Source: Synoicihabitans lomoniglobus (GTDB lineage: Bacteria > Verrucomicrobiota > Verrucomicrobiia > Opitutales > Opitutaceae). From it: 64,000 nucleotides of DNA. Where the stretch lies: positions 3,529,501-3,593,500 of the forward strand of contig NZ_CP119075.1 of the NCBI RefSeq assembly GCF_029023725.1. The letters are read 5' to 3'. Positions 1 through 8,285 of this stretch are shown one piece after another (the stretch's first letter is position 1; the number at the start of each line of letters is the position of its first letter). The translations under genes and the position numbers were made by a program. The notes beneath the pieces were generated by a model. It was not told where the DNA came from, ran no database searches, and was given only the letters and a program-made list of their open reading frames with translations.

Positions 1-195
1 GAATTGCTCAATCTGGCTGAATCACTGACGGTATTACCGTCTCGGGGAGTTAGAATTCGTTCGCGGCCCGGTGCACGTCGTCGCCTTTCGGTCCCATACT
101 TGGTCGTGTATCGCGTAGATGAAACCGCACGCGTCGTGAAAATCCTGCGATTTTGGCATGCTAAACGCAATCCCGACGAGCTGCACTTGGACTGA
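1..195 (+). CDS. ParE/RelE-type toxin, C-terminal fragment (cut by window edge)
   Basis: The open frame runs in from base 1 and stops at the TGA at 193-195, so only the last 64 residues are visible. The first possible start inside the window (TTG at 4) is probably not the real one. The tail reads VPYLVVYRVDET, then VVKILRFWHAKRNP, the usual end of ParE/RelE ribonuclease or gyrase toxins: a beta strand, then the I-L-R-x-W/x-H-x-x-R strand. The family is normally 95-100 aa, so about a third is missing. A partner antitoxin would lie upstream, outside the window. A second toxin-antitoxin pair lies 2.2 kb downstream on the other strand. Confidence 0.75.
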   Translation, partial: ELLNLAESLTVLPSRGVRIRSRPGARRRLSVPYLVVYRVDETARVVKILRFWHAKRNPDELHLD

Positions 196-322
196 GTCAT
201 CGTGCGGAGATTCACCCAGCCGCCGGAAGAGACCATGCGAAGGACAGGGCCGACCCGCTCGTTCGCTGAAGCCAGGTTTCTACGGACTCGCAAATTTCCC
301 GTCACTGACGCTCGACGGCAGC

Positions 323-1843
323 TCAGCCTTCATCGGGCCACTCATACCTCCAGATGGAACTGTCGCCCACCGTGGCCTCTTTGACCCAATTTCCCGGTAA
401 GTGGCGGAAGAATATGCGGTCTTTTTCGAAGACTTTCAGAACAGCGTAAAGCGGACGCCCCTGCTTTCGAATGTTCTCCGCCGCGTGATGGAATTCCTCA
501 GGGTTCAGCCAATCCGGACGTAAAACCTGCAACTCCGTATAGTAAAACAAAGCGCCACTATCCTGCGCGGCCATCACCACGGTATCCATGGTTAGGTGAC
601 GTTGAGCCCACGAGGCCGTGACCTGATACTTACGTTCGTCCTGCGCGGTGCGAAAAGACCGCATCGCGCGCCCCCACAGCGAGCCGTGAACGACGACGAT
701 GAGTGCCACGCTTAACCACGCTGCGGCCGGCGAAACGAGGCGGCTCTTCCTTAAGCCGCTTCGTCCGGCCAAACTGCGCAAAACCAACAAACATGCGACA
801 ATAAGAGCGGGAAACGCCGGGAGCAGGAATCGCATGAACCAATAGTCCTCCCGCGTGTAAATATAGATGGCGTAGAAGCCAAAGAGCGCTCCGACCCACG
901 AACCCAGAACGAGTTTATTCCTCCCGCTCACCCGGCGCGCCCAAGGCAACGCCAGAATCCCCACCACCAGGGGAGTGAGCGAAACCGGTAGCCAGATCGC
1001 ATAGTGGACCAACGTCGGCCCCACATGGATCAGACCGAAAGTTCCAGCCGGATTGTAATAGCCCGACACCAGCACCTCGGCGTAGGTATGCAAATTGTAG
1101 GCCACGAGTCCCAGTGCCGCCGGAACCCCACCGGCCATGAGCAAGCCCAAGCGCGGCGGATTCCATCCGATCGCCATCATCGCAGGGATCAACACCAAGC
1201 CATTGGTCGGGCGCACCAACACCGCGACCCCCAAGGCGAACCCTGCGGCCACGGCCCACCCCGGATGTCGTTGGGCGCGCATGGCGGCGACCACGGTCAA
1301 GGTGACCCACAAGAGCGCGGGCACATCGCTCATGGTCAAAACCGCCAAGTGCACAAAGAGCGGACTCACCGCGAGCATCAGCACGCCGAGCAACGACCAG
1401 CCCGGCGGCAGGCCAAACTCTCGACCAAGTTGATACAACAGCAGCAGCGCCAGCAACGCATGCAGCACGATCGTGCAACCCGGGGCGGCGGCCCATCCTG
1501 TAACGGTCGCCATTCCCGCCAACAACAAGGGTAGCCCCACCGGATAGACCGGACTGATCGTGCCATCCCGTCGGGGAGCGCGATACCCGAGCGGGGCGTA
1601 GACCTCCTCCACGTATTCGGGCAACGCCTCGTTATCAATGCCCGCAATAAATTGAATGGGCAGTGACGACTTTCCCTCCGCCAACCTCCGCGCGCTGTTC
1701 AAATAGCCGGAGCTGTCCGCCGCTCCCGCGACGGTTCCCTGATGTTGCCAAAGGAAAACCGCTTGGGCCAGCAACAACACGAACAAAACCACCACGACCC
1801 ATCGTTCTCCACGTGCGGTTTCGGGTGACGGAGAATCCTGCAT
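323..1843 (-). CDS. GT39/ArnT-like membrane glycosyltransferase
   Basis: This 506-aa protein has one transmembrane segment at about residues 15-33, a periplasmic loop with acidic D43 in AADSSGYL, then roughly nine further hydrophobic helices to about residue 400. It ends in a soluble tail of about 100 aa. This is the layout of the GT-C superfamily (PMT/ArnT/GT39), which moves sugars from polyprenyl-phosphate donors to lipid or protein acceptors on the outer face of the inner membrane. The acidic residue in the first loop is the expected catalytic base. The acceptor is unknown. It stands alone: the neighbours are toxin-antitoxin genes and a gene-free stretch. The start is the first ATG, which places the first helix at the N-terminus. 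Confidence 0.75.
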   Translation of the reverse strand: MQDSPSPETARGERWVVVVLFVLLLAQAVFLWQHQGTVAGAADSSGYLNSARRLAEGKSSLPIQFIAGIDNEALPEYVEEVYAPLGYRAPRRDGTISPVYPVGLPLLLAGMATVTGWAAAPGCTIVLHALLALLLLYQLGREFGLPPGWSLLGVLMLAVSPLFVHLAVLTMSDVPALLWVTLTVVAAMRAQRHPGWAVAAGFALGVAVLVRPTNGLVLIPAMMAIGWNPPRLGLLMAGGVPAALGLVAYNLHTYAEVLVSGYYNPAGTFGLIHVGPTLVHYAIWLPVSLTPLVVGILALPWARRVSGRNKLVLGSWVGALFGFYAIYIYTREDYWFMRFLLPAFPALIVACLLVLRSLAGRSGLRKSRLVSPAAAWLSVALIVVVHGSLWGRAMRSFRTAQDERKYQVTASWAQRHLTMDTVVMAAQDSGALFYYTELQVLRPDWLNPEEFHHAAENIRKQGRPLYAVLKVFEKDRIFFRHLPGNWVKEATVGDSSIWRYEWPDEG

Positions 1844-2377
1844 CAGCCTCGCCGATTGATTTTTAGGCCAAGCCCCGTGTCTTGGCGAACAGGCGGGGCT
1901 GCCGCCAACCTGCGGGCCGCAAAATCAACGCCACTTTCCCATCGGAAACCGTGGATTGGAGGGACGCAGGGGACGCCTTGAACAGTTTGAGAAACACGTG
2001 ATGACGGGAGTTCGAGAATCAAGACACGTGAGCTCGCTCCACCCGCTACCCGGTTGTCCGGGATTCCGCAGTTGGATTTTACAGAAGGCAACGAAGAGCA
2101 CGAAGCTGGAACGAGTTGCAGGCGATTATGGGCATCAATTCATTCACCCGTAGGGTGAGTTGAATGCCATGCAGTTTACTCGATTTAACTCACTTTATTA
2201 CAACGCTTTGTTAACTTTGTTACCTTCTGTGAACGGCGTTAATTAGGGTTGTCTGAATTTCACCCCAATGGGTCGACCTCCCACAAAATGTGCGACCGAT
2301 GCCCCCTCCCCGAAGTAAGTGCCTCGCCTCGCCGCCGGAAAAGGCGCCGTTTCCGCGATAGATTGATACGATCCGTC
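1844..2377. other. Gene-free stretch with AT-rich segment
   Basis: About 530 bases lie between the glycosyltransferase start and the end of the broken toxin. The open frames on both strands have no recognisable domain. The segment at about 2130-2260 is clearly richer in A+T than its surroundings. It begins with a small imperfect hairpin (2138-2165; CACCC-gta-GGGTG core with flanking ATTCA/TGAAT). The word CACGTG occurs twice between 1995 and 2030. I see no tRNA, riboswitch or clear promoter. Confidence 0.5.
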
Positions 2378-2670
2378 CTATACTCTGCCTCGGCCGTAAT
2401 TCGGATTTCGGCGATGATGCCTTAATACCAGCACGCGAACGGACTCCGGTTTCTCGCGGAAAGAAAATGATAAGGAAAACTCGGAAGGTTTGCTCGTCTC
2501 AATCCTCCGGTCACCAAATGAAACGAGGTCGGCCGCCGCTCCATCGCCTTGGAGACTGACTCCACTTCCTCAAAAAATCGATCAGACAAGCCGGATCCTC
2601 CCGCGTTTTCATAATACCTCAAAACGACTTCGAGATCGCTTTGCACCAGCCGGTGAAACGTCAAGACCAT
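2378..2670 (-). pseudogene. ParE-type toxin gene, frameshifted
   Basis: The ATG at 2670 lies 10 nt after the antitoxin stop. The first 70 residues (MVLTFHRLVQSDL... RRANLPSFPYHFL) are a normal ParE N-terminus. The frame then runs into 12 unrelated residues and stops at 2422. One base further on, a second frame reads REKPESVRVLVLRHHRRNP and stops at the TAG at 2378-2380, which is exactly the expected ParE C-terminus. Losing a single base near 2460, where a Tyr codon is expected after YHFL, explains both. Restored, the protein would be about 97 aa, the usual family length. As written the product is 82 aa and lacks the conserved C-terminal strand, so it is probably inactive. A sequencing error or programmed frameshift cannot be excluded. 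Confidence 0.75.
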
Positions 2671-2680
2671 GGCCAGCCGA

Positions 2681-2893
2681 CTAACGTCCCAAGCCGTGCT
2701 TGAGATCGTTCCAGGAAATGCCGACCTCGCCCGTCGCATCCATCTCCGCCTCGCGCCGAAGTGCTTCCGCCACCCCTTCATCCTCGTCCGACATAACCAC
2801 GGAAAGTGTGGAGAGCAAATGAGCGGCAAACGCGGCGCGCTCCGCTTCCGTGAGCGAGTTGGCGTCCCGTTCGAGCTGCTGCAGGCGAGTCAT
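2681..2893 (-). CDS. Addiction-module antitoxin component (TIGR02574-like)
   Basis: This 70-aa protein begins MTRLQQLERDANSLTEAER. A helical N-terminus is followed by an acidic stretch (MSDEDEGVAEALRREAEM) and then GEVGISWNDLKHGL. The S-W-x-x-x-K/R ending and the spacing are typical of the short addiction-module component family that precedes ParE toxins. I chose the ATG at 2893 because it gives the canonical length; an upstream start at 2920 would add nine unsupported residues. The antitoxin is intact while its toxin, 10 nt downstream in the same operon, is frameshifted. It would normally bind and neutralise the toxin and repress its own promoter. Confidence 0.75.
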   Translation of the reverse strand: MTRLQQLERDANSLTEAERAAFAAHLLSTLSVVMSDEDEGVAEALRREAEMDATGEVGISWNDLKHGLGR

Positions 2894-3131
2894 GCTCGCA
2901 ACAAGGCTGACCGCGCCCAAATTGCCAGTCTACAGTCTTCAATCCGACGACCGTCATCATTTTTCCGACGGACGATCGGCCGATCGAGCAATACCACCGG
3001 TTCGCAAACAAATCGCCCTCCCGGCAAACCGCAAGATCCGCCCAGTCGTCCACAAGCCATGCAACGCAATGGGGCTTCGCATTTTGCGGTTATCCGCCTC
3101 ATGATCAGACAACTTCAACTTCCTGTTGACC

Positions 3132-4451
3132 ATGATGACTGATTGGAAATCCGCCGCCGTTTCTGCCGAAGACGCCGTTGCCGTAATTAAAAGCGGTGAT
3201 CGCGTGTTCATTCACGGGGCGGCCGCCACCCCGGCTCCGCTACTCGAAGCGCTCACCGCCCGCGCAGACTTGGAGGACGTGCGCGTCTACCACTTGCATA
3301 CCAATGGGCCGGCTCCTTTCGCCGACCGGGGACGCGAAAAAGAATTCCGCTCCGTATCGCTTTTCACCGGTCAGCCCTTACGCGCAGCCATCGCAGAGGG
3401 CCGCGCGGATTTTGTCCCCATTTTCCTGTCCGACATCCCGCAACTGTTTCTCTCCGGTCAAATCAAACTCGACGTCGCGATCCTGCAGCTTTCGTTGCCC
3501 GACGCCCACGGCCAGTGCTCCCTCGGCACGTCTTGCGACGCCGCCAAAGCCGCCGCCGACATGGCCACGCTCCGCGTCGCCGAGTTCAATGATCAGATGC
3601 CGCGCACTTACGGCAACAACGTCGTGCCGCTCAACCGCGTCGACCGCTGGATCCACACCAACCGCCCGCTGCTGGGACACGAAAGCCCCCCCGAAAATCC
3701 CATCGAGGCCCGCATCGGTGAGCTCATCGCCGATTTGGTGGAAGACGGTTCGACCCTGCAAATGGGCATCGGCGGCATTCCCAACGCTGCGCTCGCCCGC
3801 ATGATGGAAAAACGAAACCTCGGCGTGCACACCGAAATGTTCTCCGACCACATCATCGACCTGGTCGAGGCCGGTGCCATTACGAACCACCTCAAAAAGG
3901 TCGGCACGGGCCGCATAACGACGAGCTTTATCAACGGTTCGCAGCGGCTGTTCGATTTCGTCAACGACAACCCGTTGGTCAGTTTCTATCCCTGCAATTG
4001 GACGAACGATCCCGTCGTCATTCGCTCCAATCCCAAGGTCGTCGCCATCAACTCCGCCATCGAAATTGATCTCACCGGACAAGTGTGCGCCGACTCCATC
4101 GGGCATCGGATCTTCTCCGGCATCGGCGGCCAGGTGGACTTCATTCGCGGCGCCGCGCTGTCTCCCGGTGGCAAACCCATCATCGCGCTGCCTTCCAAGG
4201 CCATGGGCGGTCGCGTCTCGCGCATCGTCACCGAACTCAAACCCGGTGCCGGTGTCGTCACCACGCGTGGCCACGTGCACTGGGTCGTCACCGAGTTTGG
4301 CGCGGTCAACATCCACGGCATGACGTTGCGCGAACGCGGCGAGGCGCTGATCTCGATCGCGCACCCGGATTTCCGTGCAGGACTCACCCGCGACCTGTGC
4401 CGCATCCGGCACTTCCCCTGCCCGCCCGAATACGGTCCGCTGGAGGAGTAG
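3132..4451 (+). CDS. Acetyl-CoA hydrolase/4-hydroxybutyrate CoA-transferase family protein
   Basis: This 439-aa protein has both halves of the class I CoA-transferase fold: an N-terminal domain with GDRVFIHGAAATP and a C-terminal AcetylCoA_hyd_C domain with SGIGGQVDFIRGA. The motif HTEMFSD (Glu about 235) supplies the glutamate expected to carry the glutamyl-CoA thioester, and MGIGGIPNA is the oxyanion/CoA loop. The family exchanges CoA between acetyl-CoA and acids such as 4-hydroxybutyrate, succinate or butyrate, in the cytoplasm. A TTG at 3126 and ATGs at 3132 and 3135 all fit; I chose the first ATG. The exact acid substrate cannot be told. korAB and sucCD elsewhere in the window use related CoA esters. 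Confidence 0.85.
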   Translation: MMTDWKSAAVSAEDAVAVIKSGDRVFIHGAAATPAPLLEALTARADLEDVRVYHLHTNGPAPFADRGREKEFRSVSLFTGQPLRAAIAEGRADFVPIFLSDIPQLFLSGQIKLDVAILQLSLPDAHGQCSLGTSCDAAKAAADMATLRVAEFNDQMPRTYGNNVVPLNRVDRWIHTNRPLLGHESPPENPIEARIGELIADLVEDGSTLQMGIGGIPNAALARMMEKRNLGVHTEMFSDHIIDLVEAGAITNHLKKVGTGRITTSFINGSQRLFDFVNDNPLVSFYPCNWTNDPVVIRSNPKVVAINSAIEIDLTGQVCADSIGHRIFSGIGGQVDFIRGAALSPGGKPIIALPSKAMGGRVSRIVTELKPGAGVVTTRGHVHWVVTEFGAVNIHGMTLRERGEALISIAHPDFRAGLTRDLCRIRHFPCPPEYGPLEE

Positions 4452-4474
4452 TCGGAAAATCACCGGTCCGATTC

Positions 4475-4490
4475 TACGCACCAATGCGTA
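4475..4490. terminator. Small perfect hairpin after CoA-transferase gene
   Basis: TACGCA-CCAA-TGCGTA forms a 6-bp stem with a tetraloop 24 nt after the stop codon. There is no T-run, so a terminator role is only possible. Confidence 0.25.
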
Positions 4491-4577
4491 TGGGGGCATC
4501 GGGCGGATGAGGTTAAAGTGGGTCCGACGGCCACACCGTCAGTTCCCGCCTGACTTCACCTTCGTTCCCCTGTTCCC

Positions 4578-6083
4578 ATGCGTTTCCCACGTTTCCTCAC
4601 CATCATGTGCGGACTGCTGTCCGCGAGTGTTGTCTCCTTTGCCGCCATCGATCTGCGCATCAACCTCGGGACCAACGGACCCGACGGTAACTGGATCCAG
4701 GTGGGCAACAGCATCGACACCTTCCCCGCCATCGACTTCGCCACCGGCAACGACACGGGTGCCCGGGTCTCCACCCTGCTGAGCGCCTTCCAAGGCGGCA
4801 ACGGCGACGGCTCGATCGTGGAGGACTGGCTTCCCGACCTCGCGGAACAAACCAGCGCTTCCATCAATCGCGGCGCCGGCAGCGTCAACATCACCAACCT
4901 CCCCGCCGGGACTTATCGCGTCGAGGTGGTCGCCACCAAACCCTTCGAGGTCTACGGTGGAAAATACACCGTCAACGACGTCCGCGCCGATATCACGTTC
5001 CGCGGCCTGACCCCACCCGAAGTCTGGCAGGAAAGCACCGATGGTCGCGATCCCATCGATTGGCAGATTTGGAGCAACATCGCCGTCGAAGCCGGCGGCT
5101 CGCTCGAAGTCGTGGTGCGCCTGTCGGGCACGTCGTGGGCCAGCATCGGCGCAATCCGAGTCACCAGCGCGGCCGATCCGGGCAACGAAGAGCCCGGCGA
5201 AGACCCCGACGACGACGGCAGCGATGATAGCGGCAACCATGGAGAAAACGGAGACAACAACGATGGCGGTGCCAACCCCGGTGGTTCCCTGTCCAATCTC
5301 TCCGTGCGCTCCACCGCCGGCTCCGGTGACGCCACCATGGTCGTCGGCTTCGCCATCGGCGGCGGCACCAAATCGGTGCTCGTCCGCGGCATCGGACCGA
5401 CGCTCACCAACTTCAACATCCCCACCGCCATCACCGACGCCCGCCTGCGTCTTTTCGCCACGGGCACCAGCGACGCCATCGCCACCAACACCAATTGGAG
5501 CGGCGATACCGCCGTCGCCGCCGCCGCGTCCACCGCCGGGGCGTTCGCACTCGACGCCTCCTCGCTCGACGCCGCTTTCCTCCGTGAGATGTCCCCCGGC
5601 GCTTACAGCGTGCACATCGAGTCGGGCGACGGTTCGCCCGGCATCGCCTTGGCCGAACTCTACGACGCCAGCGTCGGTGGCACCGGACACCTCACCAACG
5701 TTTCCGCCCGCTCCACCGTCGGCACCGGCAACGACCTGCTCATCCTCGGCTTCGTCGTCGCCGGCGATGCCCCCGTCACCGTCTTGATTCGCGGCATCGG
5801 ACCCACCCTGACCGATTTCAACATCTCCGGCGCCTTGGCCGATCCGGAACTGAAACTTTTCGCCGACGGCAGCACCGCCCCTGTCGCCACCAACGACAAC
5901 TGGTCCGGTGAGGCCACCCTCGCCGCCACGTTCAATACGGTGGGAGCTTTCGCCTTATCCTCCGACGTCAGCGCCGACGCCGCCATGGTCGTGACGCTCC
6001 AACCCGGCGTCTACACCGCGCAACTCTCCGGCGTCAGCGACACCACCGGCATCGGCCTGCTGGAACTCTACTTCGTGCCGTAA
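4578..6083 (+). CDS. Exported protein with two RGIGPTL-type repeats
   Basis: This 501-aa protein has a signal peptide at residues 1-22 (ending SVVSFAA). A beta-rich domain of about 175 residues follows, then a very acidic low-complexity linker at 199-236 (D, E, G, N). Two copies of a roughly 125-residue module close it: 238-362 and 371-499. Each copy has L-(S/T)-N-x-S-x-R-S-T, then VLVRGIGPTL or VLIRGIGPTL, then TNxNWSG or TNDNWSG, and ends LAELYD or LLELYF. I know such modules from exported verrucomicrobial proteins, where their function is undefined. It is probably periplasmic or cell-surface. It is flanked by its own hairpin and looks monocistronic. No catalytic residues can be proposed. 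Confidence 0.7.
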   Translation: MRFPRFLTIMCGLLSASVVSFAAIDLRINLGTNGPDGNWIQVGNSIDTFPAIDFATGNDTGARVSTLLSAFQGGNGDGSIVEDWLPDLAEQTSASINRGAGSVNITNLPAGTYRVEVVATKPFEVYGGKYTVNDVRADITFRGLTPPEVWQESTDGRDPIDWQIWSNIAVEAGGSLEVVVRLSGTSWASIGAIRVTSAADPGNEEPGEDPDDDGSDDSGNHGENGDNNDGGANPGGSLSNLSVRSTAGSGDATMVVGFAIGGGTKSVLVRGIGPTLTNFNIPTAITDARLRLFATGTSDAIATNTNWSGDTAVAAAASTAGAFALDASSLDAAFLREMSPGAYSVHIESGDGSPGIALAELYDASVGGTGHLTNVSARSTVGTGNDLLILGFVVAGDAPVTVLIRGIGPTLTDFNISGALADPELKLFADGSTAPVATNDNWSGEATLAATFNTVGAFALSSDVSADAAMVVTLQPGVYTAQLSGVSDTTGIGLLELYFVP

Positions 6084-6098
6084 CGCCCCTCCCACATC

Positions 6099-6138
6099 GA
6101 TCCGAGGAGGCGCTATTCCCGGCCACGCCTCTCGGATC
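6099..6138 (+). terminator. Hairpin downstream of exported repeat protein
   Basis: GATCCGAGGAGGCG (6099-6112) pairs with CGCCTCTCGGATC (6126-6138), giving a 13-bp stem with a one-base bulge and a loop of about 13 nt, starting 16 nt after the stop codon. No T-run follows. This is a plausible terminator or mRNA 3' end. Confidence 0.45.
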
Positions 6139-6309
6139 ACGAGCCGGGATTCACCCCGAATTCGGCCCTAAGTATCAATCGCGCTCATACTGCGTCGGTT
6201 GCTCCGGGGGTCGTGCTACAAATCGGAAGCAAAACCGTGGCATTTGGGTAACGTCGCGTTGACTGCGTGGAGATGACCACGCTTGATGCGACGCTTCAAA
6301 CCCCCGTTC

Positions 6310-8157
6310 ATGGTTAGTCCCAACACCCCCGACTCGCCGGCAGGAAACCCCTCCGCTTCCGGCGCTCCCAAATCTATCAACGACGTTGTCATCCGCATGG
6401 CTGGCAACTCCCAGGATGGCATCCAATCCATTGGCGCCTTCCTCGCCCGACTCGCCGGGCGCAGCGCGCAGGATGTCATGACCTACATGACCATCCCGTC
6501 GACGATCTCCGGCGGTCCGTCGATTTTCCAAGTGCGCATGGGCACGGGCGATATCCTCAGCTCCGGCGACGAAGCGGACTTCCTCGTCGCCTTCTATGAT
6601 CACAGTTACGAAAACCACATCGGGTCGCTGCGCCAAGGCGGCATCCTGATCTACGACAGCGATCACCTCACCGTCGACGCGGGCGGCAAGGACTTCACCG
6701 CCATCGGCGTGCCCTTCACCAGCGCCACCATCGAAGCCGTCGGCGGCTCGGCCAAGGAGAAGGGCAAAAACATTTTCGTGCTCGGTCTGCTCTGCCGCCT
6801 CTTCGATCTCGAAGTCGCGAAGCTCACCGCGCTCATCAACGAACGTTTCGGCAAGTTCGGCGAGGATGTCGTGCGCAACACCATGCTGGCCTTCGACGCC
6901 GGCTACGCCTGGCCCGCCCAAAACATCCGCGACATCTACTACAAACTCGCGGCCAATGCCGACCACTCCGGTCATCCGCAAATCACCACCGACGGCAATA
7001 CCGCCATGACGCTCGGCCTGCTCGCCGCCGGCGTGCGCTACGGCGCCGGTTACCCGATCACCCCCTGGTCGACGATCATGGAAACCCTGCGCGTCGAGCT
7101 GCAGAAATACGGCGGCATGTTCGTGCAGGCCGAGGACGAGCTCGGGGCCATCGCCTACGCGCTCGGTTTCGCCTACTCCGGCCACCTCGCCGTCACCGGC
7201 TCCTCCGGCCCGGGCCTCTCGCTCAAAATGGAAGCCCTCGGCTGGGCCACCATGGCCGAGCTCCCGCTCATCGTCATCAACGTGCAACGCGGCGGTCCTT
7301 CCACCGGTCTGCCGACCAACGTCGAGCAGTCCGACCTCATGCAGGCCATCTACGGCAGTCACGGCGATGCCCCGCGCATCGTGCTCGCGCCGCAAAACGT
7401 CGAGGACTGTTTCCACATCGCCCTCGAAGCCGGTCGGCTCGCCCGCGAGTATTCGACGCCGGTGATCATTCTCACCGACCAGGCCCTCGCCTCGCGCATC
7501 GAAGCCTTCGACGAGCCCGACGTCGACGCCGTTATGGTCGAACCCGGACCCCACCTCCAAAACCACGGCGAGGAATTCAAACCCTACCCGCTCGACGCTC
7601 TCACGCGCCACGCACCTCCGGGCTCGAAAATCGAAGGCACGCGCTACCCCACCGTCACCGGTCTCGAACACGACGAGCACGGCCATCCGTCGGGCAACCC
7701 CGCCCAACACCAGAAGATGACCAACAAGCGCCGCGACAAGCTGCGCCAACTGGCCAAGGAAATCGCCCGTCCCGAAATCCACGGTGCCCAGGAAGGTGAT
7801 ACCCTGCTCGTCGGCTGGGGCTCCACCTACGGCCCGTTGCGCGAGGCGACGAACCGTTCGTGTGCCGCCGGTCAGAAGGTCGGCCACATTCACATCCGTC
7901 ACCTCAACCCGCTGCCCCCCGAGCTCGAGCGCATCTTCTCGCGCTTCCGCCAGGTCTTCGTCGTCGAGATGAACGACCGCGGTCTCTACGGCTACGGCCA
8001 ACTCGCGACCCTGCTCCGCGCTCGCTACGCCAACCCCGCCATCCGCTCGATCACCAAGACCGACGGACTCGCCTTCAAAGTCAGCGAGATTCAAGCCGGC
8101 ATGGCCTCGCTCTCCGGCACCCGCACCGCCTCCGTCTCCGCCTACCCCGAAACGTAA
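6310..8157 (+). CDS. korA: 2-oxoglutarate:ferredoxin oxidoreductase, fused gamma-alpha subunit
   Basis: This 615-aa protein would be the large subunit of a two-subunit 2-oxoacid:ferredoxin oxidoreductase, which makes succinyl-CoA, CO2 and reduced ferredoxin from 2-oxoglutarate. The N-terminal quarter is the gamma (POR) domain with MAGNSQDGIQSIGAF. From about residue 225 comes the pyrimidine-binding alpha domain (TDGNTAMTLG, GAGYPITPWS, QAEDELGAIA, GSSGPGLSLK). The C-terminus is the transketolase-C-like domain. This gamma-alpha fusion is the KorA arrangement. I chose the ATG at 6310 (MVSPNTPD); a start at 6283 would add nine poorly conserved residues. korB follows after 128 nt. No ferredoxin-like 4Fe-4S motif is fused. 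2-Oxoglutarate is preferred over pyruvate because of the two-subunit form, but this is not proven. Confidence 0.9.
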   Translation: MVSPNTPDSPAGNPSASGAPKSINDVVIRMAGNSQDGIQSIGAFLARLAGRSAQDVMTYMTIPSTISGGPSIFQVRMGTGDILSSGDEADFLVAFYDHSYENHIGSLRQGGILIYDSDHLTVDAGGKDFTAIGVPFTSATIEAVGGSAKEKGKNIFVLGLLCRLFDLEVAKLTALINERFGKFGEDVVRNTMLAFDAGYAWPAQNIRDIYYKLAANADHSGHPQITTDGNTAMTLGLLAAGVRYGAGYPITPWSTIMETLRVELQKYGGMFVQAEDELGAIAYALGFAYSGHLAVTGSSGPGLSLKMEALGWATMAELPLIVINVQRGGPSTGLPTNVEQSDLMQAIYGSHGDAPRIVLAPQNVEDCFHIALEAGRLAREYSTPVIILTDQALASRIEAFDEPDVDAVMVEPGPHLQNHGEEFKPYPLDALTRHAPPGSKIEGTRYPTVTGLEHDEHGHPSGNPAQHQKMTNKRRDKLRQLAKEIARPEIHGAQEGDTLLVGWGSTYGPLREATNRSCAAGQKVGHIHIRHLNPLPPELERIFSRFRQVFVVEMNDRGLYGYGQLATLLRARYANPAIRSITKTDGLAFKVSEIQAGMASLSGTRTASVSAYPET

Positions 8158-8212
8158 ACGCCTCGGTCCTCGGCGAAATCCCCAATCCCAACGATCCAAA
8201 TTCCAACCGGAA

Positions 8213-8285
8213 ACCGCGCATCGCGGTCGACCCTGGATCTTCATTCTTCTTACTTCACCCTTCTTACTTCCCTCCCCCCCGCCCC
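8213..8285 (+). promoter_or_regulatory. Hairpin and pyrimidine-rich leader before korB
   Basis: ACCGCG-CAT-CGCGGT forms a perfect hairpin at 8213-8227. It is followed by a roughly 48-nt tract that is almost all C and T, including two copies of TTCTTACTTC, and runs up to the korB ATG. No Shine-Dalgarno sequence is present, so korB probably starts by a non-SD route. The hairpin lies inside the presumed korAB message and has no T-run. Confidence 0.4.

Noticed and set aside
1843..2091. 82-residue open frame upstream of the glycosyltransferase gene
   Set aside because: No recognisable pattern, ends in the start of the next gene and has atypical composition.
6175..8244. 689-residue open frame antisense to korA
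   Set aside because: It mirrors korA codon by codon, is rich in G, V, E, D and R with no domain pattern, and is a by-product of GC-rich codon use.
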